Position numbers and translations under genes: made by a program. 35,484 nucleotides of DNA, taken from the NCBI GenBank assembly GCA_019637195.1, contig JAHBWA010000089.1:1-35484 (forward strand), in the 5' to 3' direction. Of the stretch, positions 16,873-24,278 are shown piece after piece. Each line of letters opens with the position of its first letter. Within the stretch, counting starts at the first letter, position 1. This stretch comes from Labilithrix sp. GTDB lineage: Bacteria > Myxococcota_A > Polyangia > Polyangiales > Polyangiaceae. The notes below the pieces were generated by a model, which was not told the DNA's origin, did not search any database, and saw nothing but the letters and a program-made list of their open reading frames with translations.

Positions 16873-17898
16873 TCACCAGAGGCGCACGTCGACGCCGAGG
16901 AGCCCTCGGAACGACGGGCTCGAAAGGTCGTTCAGCGTCACGTCGCCTCGGCTCGTGCGGACGCCGACCGGCTGCGCGACGAGCGGGCTCGTCACGTTGG
17001 GGTAGAAGAAGGCGCGCACGCGTGAGCTCAGCTCGACGTTCAGGACGGCGCCACCGGCCGCGGTAGGCATCGTGATGTCTGCCGCTCTCGCGTTCGAGAG
17101 CCCCACACCTTCCACGTGGACGAACATCCCTCCAGCTTCGGCGCAAGGGCCCACCTGGGCGCGGCGCCATCGGAAGAGCGCGCACGCGTACGCGCTCAGC
17201 GTCCGCACGTCGAAGCGTAGCGTGGATTCCACCGGCACGGAGAACGTCACGTGCCGAGGCACGTAGAGCGCTCCCAGGGCACCCAAGCGCAGCCACTCGA
17301 TGTCGAGCGAAGTCGTCAGCGCCACGCCGGCGATCGCGTTCGGCAGCGTGCCCGCGTTGGTCGCTCCGGCGGCTCCTGCCCTCCACGACACGGTTGGAGG
17401 CTTCGTCGCCGGAAGCTCCGCCCTCGACAGCCGAGGATCTCGTGGCTGCGCTCCCGATCGAGGCGCGTTCCTCACCGGAGGCGCGCCGACGGAAACGTCC
17501 TCGGTCTGCTCGGGCTTGGCAGAAGAGAGCGCGACCGCGATGACGACGGCGGCCGCCTTCGCGAGCGAACCGCAGGTCACCGCGTCGAGGGTCCGGACGT
17601 CGACCAGCTCGCCCGCGCGCGTCTGGAGCTCCAGATGAAAGGCCCCCTCGGCGGTCCGAGAAACGGTGGCCTCCGCGACGACGTGCGCCGCGGGAACGAA
17701 GCCGCTGTCGAGGAGCTCTGCGACACGGCCGAGCACTTCTTCCCTGACAGGGCACTCGGGCGGCGCGCTCCATACCAGCTCGACGGGCTGTATCGCATCC
17801 GCTCGGGCGGCGCCGACGAGCATGAAGAGGCTCGCCCCGACGGCTCGTCCGAGCGCCAGTCGACGCCTGCCGAGGCTCCCCAGAGCGAAGCACCTCAC
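16873..17898 (-). CDS. Exported protein of unknown function, N-terminal CP-x-REEV domain
   Basis: A 341-residue protein with a signal peptide (cleavage near residue 33, AARADA). A globular N-terminal part (about 35-125) includes ECPVREEVLGRVAELL and a second Cys (VTCGSLAKAAA), likely one disulfide. A Pro/Arg-rich linker follows, then a roughly 160-residue C-terminal region of alternating beta pattern ending in VDVRLW with a terminal aromatic. The latter suggests an outer-membrane or periplasmic beta structure. Proteins of this plan are frequent beside ECF genes in Polyangiales-like genomes but have no assigned function. Start is a GTG. It precedes the ECF gene by about 145 bases. Confidence 0.7.
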   Translation of the reverse strand: MRCFALGSLGRRRLALGRAVGASLFMLVGAARADAIQPVELVWSAPPECPVREEVLGRVAELLDSGFVPAAHVVAEATVSRTAEGAFHLELQTRAGELVDVRTLDAVTCGSLAKAAAVVIAVALSSAKPEQTEDVSVGAPPVRNAPRSGAQPRDPRLSRAELPATKPPTVSWRAGAAGATNAGTLPNAIAGVALTTSLDIEWLRLGALGALYVPRHVTFSVPVESTLRFDVRTLSAYACALFRWRRAQVGPCAEAGGMFVHVEGVGLSNARAADITMPTAAGGAVLNVELSSRVRAFFYPNVTSPLVAQPVGVRTSRGDVTLNDLSSPSFRGLLGVDVRLW

Positions 17899-17907
17899 CT
17901 CTTGTGT

Positions 17908-17937
17908 TCGCTAACACCGCTCGCGCGGGACGGTCAA
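17908..17937 (-). promoter_or_regulatory. Possible promoter of the exported-protein/ECF region
   Basis: On the minus strand TTGACC (17937-17932) is followed after 18 bases by TAGCGA (17913-17908). The GTG of the exported-protein gene is nine bases further on. Good -35 match, weak -10. Confidence 0.4.
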
Positions 17938-18042
17938 GGCGACGGCCAGAGCGAGCTCGAGCGACGACGACGGCGCGAACTAGGCGCGGGCGAGGCACCG
18001 CCTCTTCGTTGGCGGCCCTCCACAACCAACCTCCTGAAGCGT

Positions 18043-18090
18043 CTTCTCCAGGTGGCTCATCAGCTCCAGGTGGCTCATCAGCGGGCCCGC
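18043..18090. repeat. Partial, out-of-frame duplicate of the neighbouring gene's 3' segment
   Basis: The motif tccaggtggctcat occurs at 18047-18060, 18065-18078 and again inside the DUF4139 gene at 18295-18308. The second copy continues with agcgggcccgcg, as the gene copy does. On the minus strand the duplicate encodes AGPLMSHLELMSHLEK, against AGPLMSHLEKKLQEV in the gene, but in another frame. It lies beyond the gene's stop, in a 236-base stretch with no other gene seen. Confidence 0.75.
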
Positions 18091-18134
18091 GAGGCCGCGG
18101 GCGCCGAGGCGCAGCGCCCCGTCGACCGCGGCCT

Positions 18135-20312
18135 CTATTTCGTCGCGTGGGCGTCCTTGGCGTCCGGGCGATCCAGCGTGAGGTCCGCCACGCCGGCCTG
18201 GAACGCGACGCGCGCGACCATCAGCGACTCCTGCAGCGTGACGAGATCCACGGTGCCCTTCGACATCTTCTCGCTCACCTCCTGGAGCTTCTTCTCCAGG
18301 TGGCTCATGAGCGGGCCCGCGGTCTTCACCGCCTTCAGCGTGACGAGTTGCGCGTGGAGCTCGTCCATCCGCGTCCGGTACTCGCCCATCTGCTCACGCG
18401 CCGTGCCGATCCGCTGCTCGATCTTGCCCATCTCGCCGTAGAGCTCGAGGAGCTTCTCGACCTGCGCCTTCAGCGGACCGTCGAGCGCCGCGCGCGAGAG
18501 GTACGCCCGCACGAGGTCGAGCCCCGCCGGCGTCCGGATGTCCGTCGTCCGGAACACCGGCGTCGCCTCCTCGATCTCCACGTCCGCCCGCCCGTTCGGC
18601 TCGAGGTCCACCCGGAAGAGGTTCGCGCCGGCCAGGTGGTCGCTCGAGTCGCCCGCCCCCGGCACCGGGCTCCGCGTGTCCGGGTACTTGCTCAGCTTGA
18701 AGCCCGGCGTGACGGTGTGCTTGATGTAGACCGTCGCCCGCTCCCCCATGCGGTTGAAGAGCGTGAAGCTCGCCTTCTTCGTGTGGCGGAGCTCCGTCGA
18801 GAAGACGCCGCGGTTGACCGTGAGGATGCGCGCGATGTCGTCGCGCTCGCCGTCCTTGCGCTCGACGACGATCTGGCGATCGAGCGCGAACGGGACGAAC
18901 GCCACCGAGCGCGCGGGGATCGGCTCGGCGAGGCCTTCGCCGACGAACCGCCCGTCGCCGAAGACGCTGACCGGTCCGCTCTCGAGCGCGCTGTCCGTCG
19001 GGTTGCGGAAGCGCAGCGTCCGGAACGGATACTGCGCGTTGCCGCGCGGGCTCTCGGGATCGAAGAGGTAGACGACCTCGCCTTCGGTCTCGGAGCGCAG
19101 GATCGAGACCATCGCGGACGTGCCCTTCGGGACCGTCATCGGCGCCGTCGACTCGAAGTGCGACGTGCCGATCGGCTCGCCGGCGGGGCGCTTGACGTCC
19201 GCGGTCGCCGCGGGCGCGGCCCCGCTGCGCTCGCCGGCATCGTCGGTCTTCGCAGGCGCGTCGTCGAGCGCGGCCTCGACGACGCGCGCGCCGCCGCTCC
19301 GGCCCGCCTGCTGCCCCTTCCCGAGCGCCACGATCCGACCCGCGTCGACGCCGTTGCGGACGAGCTGGTCGCGGAGCCGGTTGGCGCGCTGGAGCGACGC
19401 GCCCATCTTGTCCTTGTCGCCCGCGGTCGCGTACCCCTCGATCACGATCTGGTTCTGCGTGTTGGCGCGCAGCGCGCTCGCCATCCGCGTCAGCGTGGCG
19501 GCCGCCGCGTGCTCCTCGGCGTTCGCGACGGCCGCCGCACCCGCAGCGCGTCCCCCACCCCCTCCGCCGACGTTTCCCATCGCGTCGGCGTGGAGCGATC
19601 GCTTCTTCGCGTCGCCGCTCTCCGCCAGCGCGAGCGCCTCGTCGCTGACGTCGCCGACGACGCGACGCGCGCGCGCCGGACCGTTCGCCTGCCCGTACGA
19701 GGCGCCCCCCATCGGCGGCGCCTGCGCGAACAGATCGGTGTCCTGGAGCGTCTCGCGCTCGACGAGCCGGAGGCCCTTCAGATCGAAGCGGAACGACATC
19801 GCCGAGCTCGCGCCGACGCCGAGCCGGACGTCCTTCCAGTCCTCGCCCGACGTGTTGTCGACGATCGCCCACCCCTGGAGATCGACCTTGCCCGACTTGC
19901 CGACCACCACGCGGTAGCTCGGCTTCCACGACGGCGCCTCGGTGACGTACGACAGGCGCAGCTTGTGCGGCCGCGCACCCCCGCTACCCTTCGCGGCCGC
20001 ACCGCGGGTGACGCCGACCTTCATGTCGATCGTGCCGCCCGCCGCCGGCGCCGACGGATACGAGATCGGCGCGGGCTCGCCGGTCGTCGCGTCGACGACG
20101 GTGAGCGACTTGAGGAAGTCGTCGACCTTGTCGTGCGGCACGTCGAGCTTCAGGCTGTCGCCCTGCACCTCGGCGTAGCGCTCGAAATAGGCGACGCCGT
20201 TCCGGTAGACGACCACGCGCCCGAGCGTGGTCTCGCTCTTCACGTAGCTCGTGGTCGTCTGGCCGCAGCCGACGAGCGCCAGCGCCGCGGCGCCCAGCAG
20301 GTACGTTCGCAT
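18135..20312 (-). CDS. Lipoprotein: DUF4139 (MuiA-like) with inserted OmpA-like domain
   Basis: A 725-residue protein. ATG with GGAGG five bases upstream; lipobox LVGC (Cys16). Residues 30-75 (RVVVYRNGVAYFERYAEVQG) match the N-terminal part of the DUF4139/MuiA family, and 125-180 (APSWKPSYRVVVG, VDNTSGEDWKDVRLGVGAS) its core. A Gly/Ala-rich break then leads into about 270-340, which reads as an OmpA-like segment (IVIEGYATAGD, RANRLRDQLVRNGVDAGRI), followed by the rest of DUF4139 (about 390-600). A coiled-coil C-terminus (about 620-700) completes it. OmpA domains usually bind peptidoglycan, so this could tie the outer membrane to the wall. The DUF4139 function is unknown. Confidence 0.82.
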   Translation of the reverse strand: MRTYLLGAAALALVGCGQTTTSYVKSETTLGRVVVYRNGVAYFERYAEVQGDSLKLDVPHDKVDDFLKSLTVVDATTGEPAPISYPSAPAAGGTIDMKVGVTRGAAAKGSGGARPHKLRLSYVTEAPSWKPSYRVVVGKSGKVDLQGWAIVDNTSGEDWKDVRLGVGASSAMSFRFDLKGLRLVERETLQDTDLFAQAPPMGGASYGQANGPARARRVVGDVSDEALALAESGDAKKRSLHADAMGNVGGGGGGRAAGAAAVANAEEHAAAATLTRMASALRANTQNQIVIEGYATAGDKDKMGASLQRANRLRDQLVRNGVDAGRIVALGKGQQAGRSGGARVVEAALDDAPAKTDDAGERSGAAPAATADVKRPAGEPIGTSHFESTAPMTVPKGTSAMVSILRSETEGEVVYLFDPESPRGNAQYPFRTLRFRNPTDSALESGPVSVFGDGRFVGEGLAEPIPARSVAFVPFALDRQIVVERKDGERDDIARILTVNRGVFSTELRHTKKASFTLFNRMGERATVYIKHTVTPGFKLSKYPDTRSPVPGAGDSSDHLAGANLFRVDLEPNGRADVEIEEATPVFRTTDIRTPAGLDLVRAYLSRAALDGPLKAQVEKLLELYGEMGKIEQRIGTAREQMGEYRTRMDELHAQLVTLKAVKTAGPLMSHLEKKLQEVSEKMSKGTVDLVTLQESLMVARVAFQAGVADLTLDRPDAKDAHATK

Positions 20313-20617
20313 CGCGTCCTCCCGACCGCGGAGCCGCGCGAACGCGCCCCACGGCGAAGCTCCCCGCGCGCCTTCCGCGCGAGGTCACGTCGCGCTCGTA
20401 CGGGCGGCGCGCGCGAAAGATCTCCCCCGCGAACGCGAAGAGGACCGGGGGCCTCGAAGCGCACCGACGATCCCCGCCGGGAACGTGAGAGGCGGCGCAT
20501 GGAGCGCGCGAGGGATCTCCGCCTCGCCCGGCATCGGGGTCCGGAGGCCACCGTGGGCCGCGTAGAGGAGGGACCCGGGGCCGAACGACACGCTCGTCGA
20601 TTCGGCGTCCCGCGGGA
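20313..20617. other. Intergenic region; possible small ORF, upstream region of the DUF4139 gene
   Basis: A GTG at 20619-20621 overlaps the repressor stop (GTGA) and opens a 78-codon minus-strand frame to 20385. Its sequence has no recognisable motif and turns Arg/Ser-rich, so it may not be a gene. The Shine-Dalgarno sequence of the DUF4139 gene lies at about 20318-20323. No clear promoter hexamers or terminator were found. Confidence 0.3.
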
Positions 20618-21367
20618 TCACCCGAGCACCCTCATGAGCTCCGCGACGACGCGCAGCTCACCTTCGGCGGCGTCGATCGCGATCGGCTCGAACGCCGGGT
20701 TCATCGACTCGAGGACGACGTGGACACCTCCGCCGCGCCGCCTTCGGACCGATCGCACACGCTTCAACGCGTAGGGCCCGCCGAGCTCGGCGTCGGCCAG
20801 CGCCTCGTGCGCGACGAGCAACGTGCGCCCCACGAGCGGCGGCGGCCCCGCTGGGCCGAACAGGCAGAGCGCGCCGGACGGGATCGCCGGCTCCATCGAC
20901 GCGCCGAGCACCTCCGCGACGAACTGCCCCTCGGGAGGCACGCCTCGGCGCGGGAGCGCCACCCAACCGAGCACCTCGATGGCGCTCGCCGCGCCCGTCA
21001 GACGCCCCGCGGCGGCGCGAAGCGTCGTGACAGGGATCGCCGACGGCGATCGACGTCCACGGACCGTCGGCCAGCGCACGTCGAAGCCGGCCTCTTCGAG
21101 GCGCCGCAGCGGGCTCTGCGACGCCGCGCTCGAGACCGACGTCGACTCCTCTCCAGCGACGAGGGCCTCGGGTGAGACCTCGAGCACGGAGGCGATCCGC
21201 TCGATGGTCGCGAGCGAGAGGTTTTGCCGCCCAGACTCGATGCGCTGGACGTTCTTGACCGCGATGTCGAGGAGCACCGCGAACGCTTCTTGGGAGAGGC
21301 CGCGCTCGACGCGACGCGCCGCGATTCGTCGCGCGACGCGGTACGCGAGGTTCGAGGGCGCGGCCAC
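20618..21367 (-). CDS. XRE-family repressor with S24 self-cleaving peptidase domain
   Basis: A 249-residue protein. The N-terminal helix-turn-helix (about 8-65: LSQEAFAVLLDIAVKNVQRI, SGRQNLSLATIERIA) is of the lambda-Cro/XRE type. The C-terminal half is LexA/CI-like: GASMEP with Ser157 as nucleophile and YALKRV with Lys202 as base. Ala120-Gly121 lies 36-37 residues before the serine, close to the spacing of the LexA and UmuD cleavage sites, so RecA-stimulated self-cleavage is plausible. The start is a GTG. It is divergent from a response regulator, with a perfect palindrome between them that is a likely operator. No phage genes are nearby. Role probably a damage- or stress-released local repressor. 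Confidence 0.85.
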   Translation of the reverse strand: MAAPSNLAYRVARRIAARRVERGLSQEAFAVLLDIAVKNVQRIESGRQNLSLATIERIASVLEVSPEALVAGEESTSVSSAASQSPLRRLEEAGFDVRWPTVRGRRSPSAIPVTTLRAAAGRLTGAASAIEVLGWVALPRRGVPPEGQFVAEVLGASMEPAIPSGALCLFGPAGPPPLVGRTLLVAHEALADAELGGPYALKRVRSVRRRRGGGVHVVLESMNPAFEPIAIDAAEGELRVVAELMRVLG

Positions 21368-21397
21368 GAGGTCGGTACGTCGCCCGCCCCGACCGTG

Positions 21398-21426
21398 TTG
21401 ACCACCATCGTATACGATGGTTCAAT
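21398..21426 (+). promoter_or_regulatory. Possible promoter of the response regulator gene
   Basis: TTGACC (21398-21403) and TTCAAT (21421-21426) are spaced by 17 bases. The palindromic candidate operator fills the spacer, so a bound repressor would block polymerase. A TTGAAC on the opposite strand (21425-21420) could be the -35 of the divergent repressor gene, though its -10 is poor. Confidence 0.45.
21404..21421. promoter_or_regulatory. Perfect 18-bp palindrome, candidate repressor operator
   Basis: ACCATCGTATACGATGGT equals its own reverse complement over all 18 bases. It lies 36 bases upstream of the XRE-S24 repressor start and about 35 upstream of the response regulator ATG, between divergent genes, where a dimeric helix-turn-helix protein would bind. 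It is unusually AT-rich for this region. No second copy was noticed in the window. Confidence 0.7.
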
Positions 21427-21456
21427 AGCTCGTGATTAGCTCGAGTGGCCCGCCCG

Positions 21457-21804
21457 ATGCGCCTACTGGTCGTCGATGACGACATCATCATCCGCCACTA
21501 CTTCGTGCGAACCCTGAGACGCCACGTCGACGTCGAGGAAGCCTCGCGCCTCGACGAGGCGCTCGCGAAGGTCCGTTCTTCGCCGTTCGACGCCGTCCTC
21601 ACGGACGAGCGCCTGCCCGACGGGGGCGGGCGCGTGCTCCTCGTCCAGGCCAGCCTGCTGCAGCCGCGCTGCCGGCGGCTCCTCATGTCGGTCGAGCCCG
21701 CGGCGACGGAGAACGGCAGACCGTACGAGCGCTCGTTCACCAAGGTCGGCGGCTTACCGCAGGCCGTCATGTGGATCCGCGCGCTCGCTTCACCCGATCG
21801 TTAG
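21457..21804 (+). CDS. Single-domain response regulator (CheY-like receiver)
   Basis: A 115-residue receiver domain with no output domain. Asp7-Asp9 (VVDDD) form the acidic pocket and Asp50 in VLTDERLP is the phosphorylation site. LLMSVEP supplies the Ser at the switch position, and SFTKVGG the conserved lysine. It would relay a phosphoryl group from an unlinked histidine kinase, since no kinase of that type is in the window. ATG 21457 fits the domain start; a GTG at 21445 would add four residues. No strong Shine-Dalgarno sequence is visible. It is divergent from the XRE-S24 repressor and probably regulated by it. The partner kinase is unknown. Confidence 0.85.
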   Translation: MRLLVVDDDIIIRHYFVRTLRRHVDVEEASRLDEALAKVRSSPFDAVLTDERLPDGGGRVLLVQASLLQPRCRRLLMSVEPAATENGRPYERSFTKVGGLPQAVMWIRALASPDR

Positions 21805-21921
21805 CGAGGAGCGTGGCGGGTCGAACGACTCGCCAACGTCGCCTGGCACCACCTGCGGGCGCGAGCGGCCTCCTTCGGCCTCGCCCCCCGCCAAGACAGC
21901 GCCCCCCGCTGGACGCAACGC

Positions 21922-21962
21922 GAAGAAAAGAAAAGGCCGGCGCACCCGAAAGCGCGCCGGCC
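21922..21962 (-). terminator. Rho-independent terminator of rpsB-tsf
   Basis: Perfect 9-bp stem GGCCGGCGC (21935-21943) / GCGCCGGCC (21954-21962) with a 10-base loop. On the minus strand it is followed by a T-rich tract (TTTTCTTTTCTTC), 24 bases after the tsf stop. Confidence 0.9.
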
Positions 21963-21986
21963 CGTCTCGTCGTGACGATGGGCGAA

Positions 21987-23024
21987 TCAGCCGCTGATCG
22001 TCTTCGCGACCTCGGCAGCGAGGTCTTCGGTCTTCTTCTCGATGCCCTCGCCGAGGCCGAAGCGGAGGAACGCGTCGAGCTTCACCTCGCCGCCGAGCTT
22101 CTTGCCGAGCTCGCCGCGCACCTTGTCGACCGACCCGGCGCCCGGCTCCCAGACGTTCTCCTGACCGAGGAGGGTGACCTCGGTGTACCACTTGGTGATC
22201 TTGCCCTCGACGACCTTCGGCCACATGGCCTCGGGCGGACCCTTCTTCTGCTCGGCCGCCTTGAGCTCGGCCGCGAGGTCCTTCTCGTTGAGGTCGTGAC
22301 CGCCGGCCTTGAGCTCGGCGATGCGCGCCGTGGCGTTGTCGAGCTCTTCCTTGAGCTGCGCGAGGTAGATCTCCTTCTGCTTCGCGATGTCCGACGCCTG
22401 GACCTGGCTCTTGTCGACGACGACCGGGCTCATCGCCGCGATCTGCATCGCGGCGTTCTCGACGAACGCCTTGAAGTCGCCGTCGGTCTTCTTGTCCGCG
22501 GAGGGCGCCTGCGCGGCGAGCAGGACGGCGAGCTTGCCGCCCATGTGGACGTAGGCCTGGACGACGCCGGCGTCGCCCGTCGCCTCGAGGGCGTCCCAGC
22601 GGCGCACGACGATGTTCTCGCCGATGCGGCCGACGAGCTCCTTGCGGACCTCGTCGATCGACTTGTCCGAGCCCGGGTACTTCTCGGCGGCGAGGTCCTT
22701 GCCCTTGGCGAGGTCCTTCGCGACCGAGACGACGTCCGCGACGAACTTGCGGAAGTCATCGCCGCGCGCGACGAAGTCGGTCTGGCAGTTGACCTCGACG
22801 ATGACGCCCTTCTTGCCGTCGGGGCTCGTCCAGGTGGCGACCTCGCCCTCGGCGGCGACCTTGCCGGCGCGGGAGGCGGCCTTGACGATGCCCTTCTTGA
22901 GGATGACGTCGACGGCCTTGTCGAGATCGCCCTCGGCCTCGACGAGCGCGTTCTTGCAGTCGCTCATGCCCGCGGACGTTCGGTCGCGGAGCTCCTTGAT
23001 CAATGCGGGGGTAACAGCAGCCAT
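21987..23024 (-). CDS. tsf: Translation elongation factor Ts
   Basis: A 345-residue EF-Ts, the nucleotide exchange factor that reloads EF-Tu with GTP. The N-terminal UBA-like module (LIKELRDRTSAGMSDCKNAL, residues 8-27) and the NCQTDFVAR motif that contacts EF-Tu near residue 80 are clear. Two core subdomains follow, with a coiled-coil section (about 205-260) and a C-terminal module. It is longer than E. coli EF-Ts (283) because of the extended middle/C-terminal part. ATG 23022-23024 is preceded by AGGAG at five bases. The gene follows rpsB by 43 bases, the near-universal rpsB-tsf order, and ends at a clean terminator. Confidence 0.97.
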   Translation of the reverse strand: MAAVTPALIKELRDRTSAGMSDCKNALVEAEGDLDKAVDVILKKGIVKAASRAGKVAAEGEVATWTSPDGKKGVIVEVNCQTDFVARGDDFRKFVADVVSVAKDLAKGKDLAAEKYPGSDKSIDEVRKELVGRIGENIVVRRWDALEATGDAGVVQAYVHMGGKLAVLLAAQAPSADKKTDGDFKAFVENAAMQIAAMSPVVVDKSQVQASDIAKQKEIYLAQLKEELDNATARIAELKAGGHDLNEKDLAAELKAAEQKKGPPEAMWPKVVEGKITKWYTEVTLLGQENVWEPGAGSVDKVRGELGKKLGGEVKLDAFLRFGLGEGIEKKTEDLAAEVAKTISG

Positions 23025-23067
23025 GACAGCTCCTTTCGAGTCTTTAGATGCCGCGGCGTTGCGCGGC

Positions 23068-23925
23068 TCAGTTGGCCTGCTCGGCCTTGGGGGCCTCGGC
23101 GGCGGGCGCCTCGGCGTCGGCCTGCGGACGGCGCCGGCCGTACGAGACCTCGGCCTGCGGGCCACGGCCACCACCGCCGCCACCCTCGTCACGCGCGCCG
23201 TGATCCTTGCGGCGCTGCATGCCTTCGATGACCGCGTCGCCGATGCGCTGCGTGATGAGCTTGATCGAGCGGATCGCGTCGTCGTTGCCGGGGATGACGT
23301 AGTCGACGAGGTCCGGATCGCAGTTCGTGTCCGTGATCGCGATGATCGGGATGCCGAGCTTCTTCGCCTCGCTCACCGCGATCGTCTCCATCGCGGGGTC
23401 GATGATGAAGACCGCCGCCGGGAGGGCGTTCATGTTCTTGAGGCCGCCGACGTACTTCTCGAAGCGCTCGCGCTCCTTCTCGAGGCGCGAGACCTCCTTC
23501 TTCGGGAGCTGGAGGTAGGTGCCGTCCTCCTTCATGCGCTCGAGCTGGCGCATGCGGTCGAGGCCCTGCTTGATCGTGCGGAAGTTCGTGAGCGTCCCGC
23601 CGAGCCAGCGGTTGATGACGTAGTAGGCGCCCGAGCGAACGGCCTCTTCCTGGCAGATCTCCTGCGCCTGGCGCTTCGTTCCGACCATGAGGATGTTGCC
23701 GCCGCGGGCGACGGTCTCCTGCACGAAGTGAAACGCACGCGCGAACAGACGGGCCGTCTGGTCGAGGTCGATGATGTGGATGCCGTTGCGCGCGCCGTAG
23801 ATGAACGGCCTCATCTTCGGGTTCCAGCGCTTGGTCTGGTGTCCGAAATGGACGCCCGCGTCGAGGAGCGAGCGGAGGGGCAACGGGAAATCGTTCTTGA
23901 GCTGCGGGACTTCGGTCTGAGCCAT
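23068..23925 (-). CDS. rpsB: 30S ribosomal protein S2
   Basis: A 285-residue S2. The core is canonical: LLDAGVHFGHQTKRWNPKM near the N-terminus, GIHIIDLDQT, ILMVGTKRQAQ, YVINRWLGGTLTNFRTI and the GIPIIAITDTNCDPDLVDYVIPGNDDAIRSI segment (given here in parts: GIPIIAITDTNCDP, then VIPGNDDAIRS). The last about 48 residues form an added Gly-, Arg- and Ala/Pro/Glu-rich tail not present in E. coli S2 (241 residues), with a GGGGGG run. ATG 23923-23925 was chosen because homology begins within ten residues of it; the ORF upstream is leader. A promoter lies about 150 bases upstream. First gene of rpsB-tsf. Confidence 0.97.
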   Translation of the reverse strand: MAQTEVPQLKNDFPLPLRSLLDAGVHFGHQTKRWNPKMRPFIYGARNGIHIIDLDQTARLFARAFHFVQETVARGGNILMVGTKRQAQEICQEEAVRSGAYYVINRWLGGTLTNFRTIKQGLDRMRQLERMKEDGTYLQLPKKEVSRLEKERERFEKYVGGLKNMNALPAAVFIIDPAMETIAVSEAKKLGIPIIAITDTNCDPDLVDYVIPGNDDAIRSIKLITQRIGDAVIEGMQRRKDHGARDEGGGGGGRGPQAEVSYGRRRPQADAEAPAAEAPKAEQAN

Positions 23926-24278
23926 GGTGCGCTTGCCTTTCGGTTGGGCCTCCGCTCCCCTCCGTGGCCAGCGACCTCTCGGGAGAGGAGTCGCACCGGG
24001 CCAGCGGCTTTGCGCGTGGGGAGCGTGTGGATTCGTGGGAAATCCCCGTCCGGAATTGGGCGGGGCCGCGCATCCTACCCAGGGCTCCTTGGCCGTCAAG
24101 GGAAGGAAATCCGGCGATCCGCCGGGCCGCCACGCCCTCATGCGGTCGCCGCGCGCATTCCGGCGCGGCTCGCCCTTGCGCCGCTTCAGGTTTCAGGTCA
24201 TAGCTCCGCGCTCCTACCTACACCCCCAAGTAAGCGGTCCGGATGAGCGTGCTCTGAACCGCTTCGAGGAGAGGTCCC
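23926..24278. other. Divergent intergenic region between rpsB and the collagen-like lipoprotein
   Basis: It holds the rpsB promoter (24072-24099) and an rpsB leader of about 140 bases that is long enough for a regulatory structure, though I could not identify a known S2-leader fold. On the plus side the lipoprotein gene has a strong purine-rich site (GAGGAGAGG, 24266-24274) before its TTG. TTGCGC (24176-24181) and TCATAG (24198-24203) are a weak promoter guess for it. Confidence 0.5.
24072..24099 (-). promoter_or_regulatory. Sigma-70-type promoter of rpsB-tsf
   Basis: On the minus strand TTGACG (24099-24094) and TAGGAT (24077-24072) are 16 bases apart. They match five and four of six consensus bases. 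The start point would be near 24065. Confidence 0.65.

Noticed and set aside
20385..20621. 78-codon minus-strand ORF after the repressor
   Set aside because: A GTGA overlap exists, but the composition turns Arg/Ser-rich and nothing supports expression.
17904..20774. 956-codon plus-strand ORF opposite the DUF4139 lipoprotein
   Set aside because: Arg/Asp/His-rich with no recognisable domain; the minus strand has a signal peptide, Shine-Dalgarno sequence and family motifs.
20618..21367. Prophage immunity region
   Set aside because: The repressor looks phage-like, but no integrase, attachment repeat, structural or lysis gene is nearby, and rpsB-tsf follows directly.
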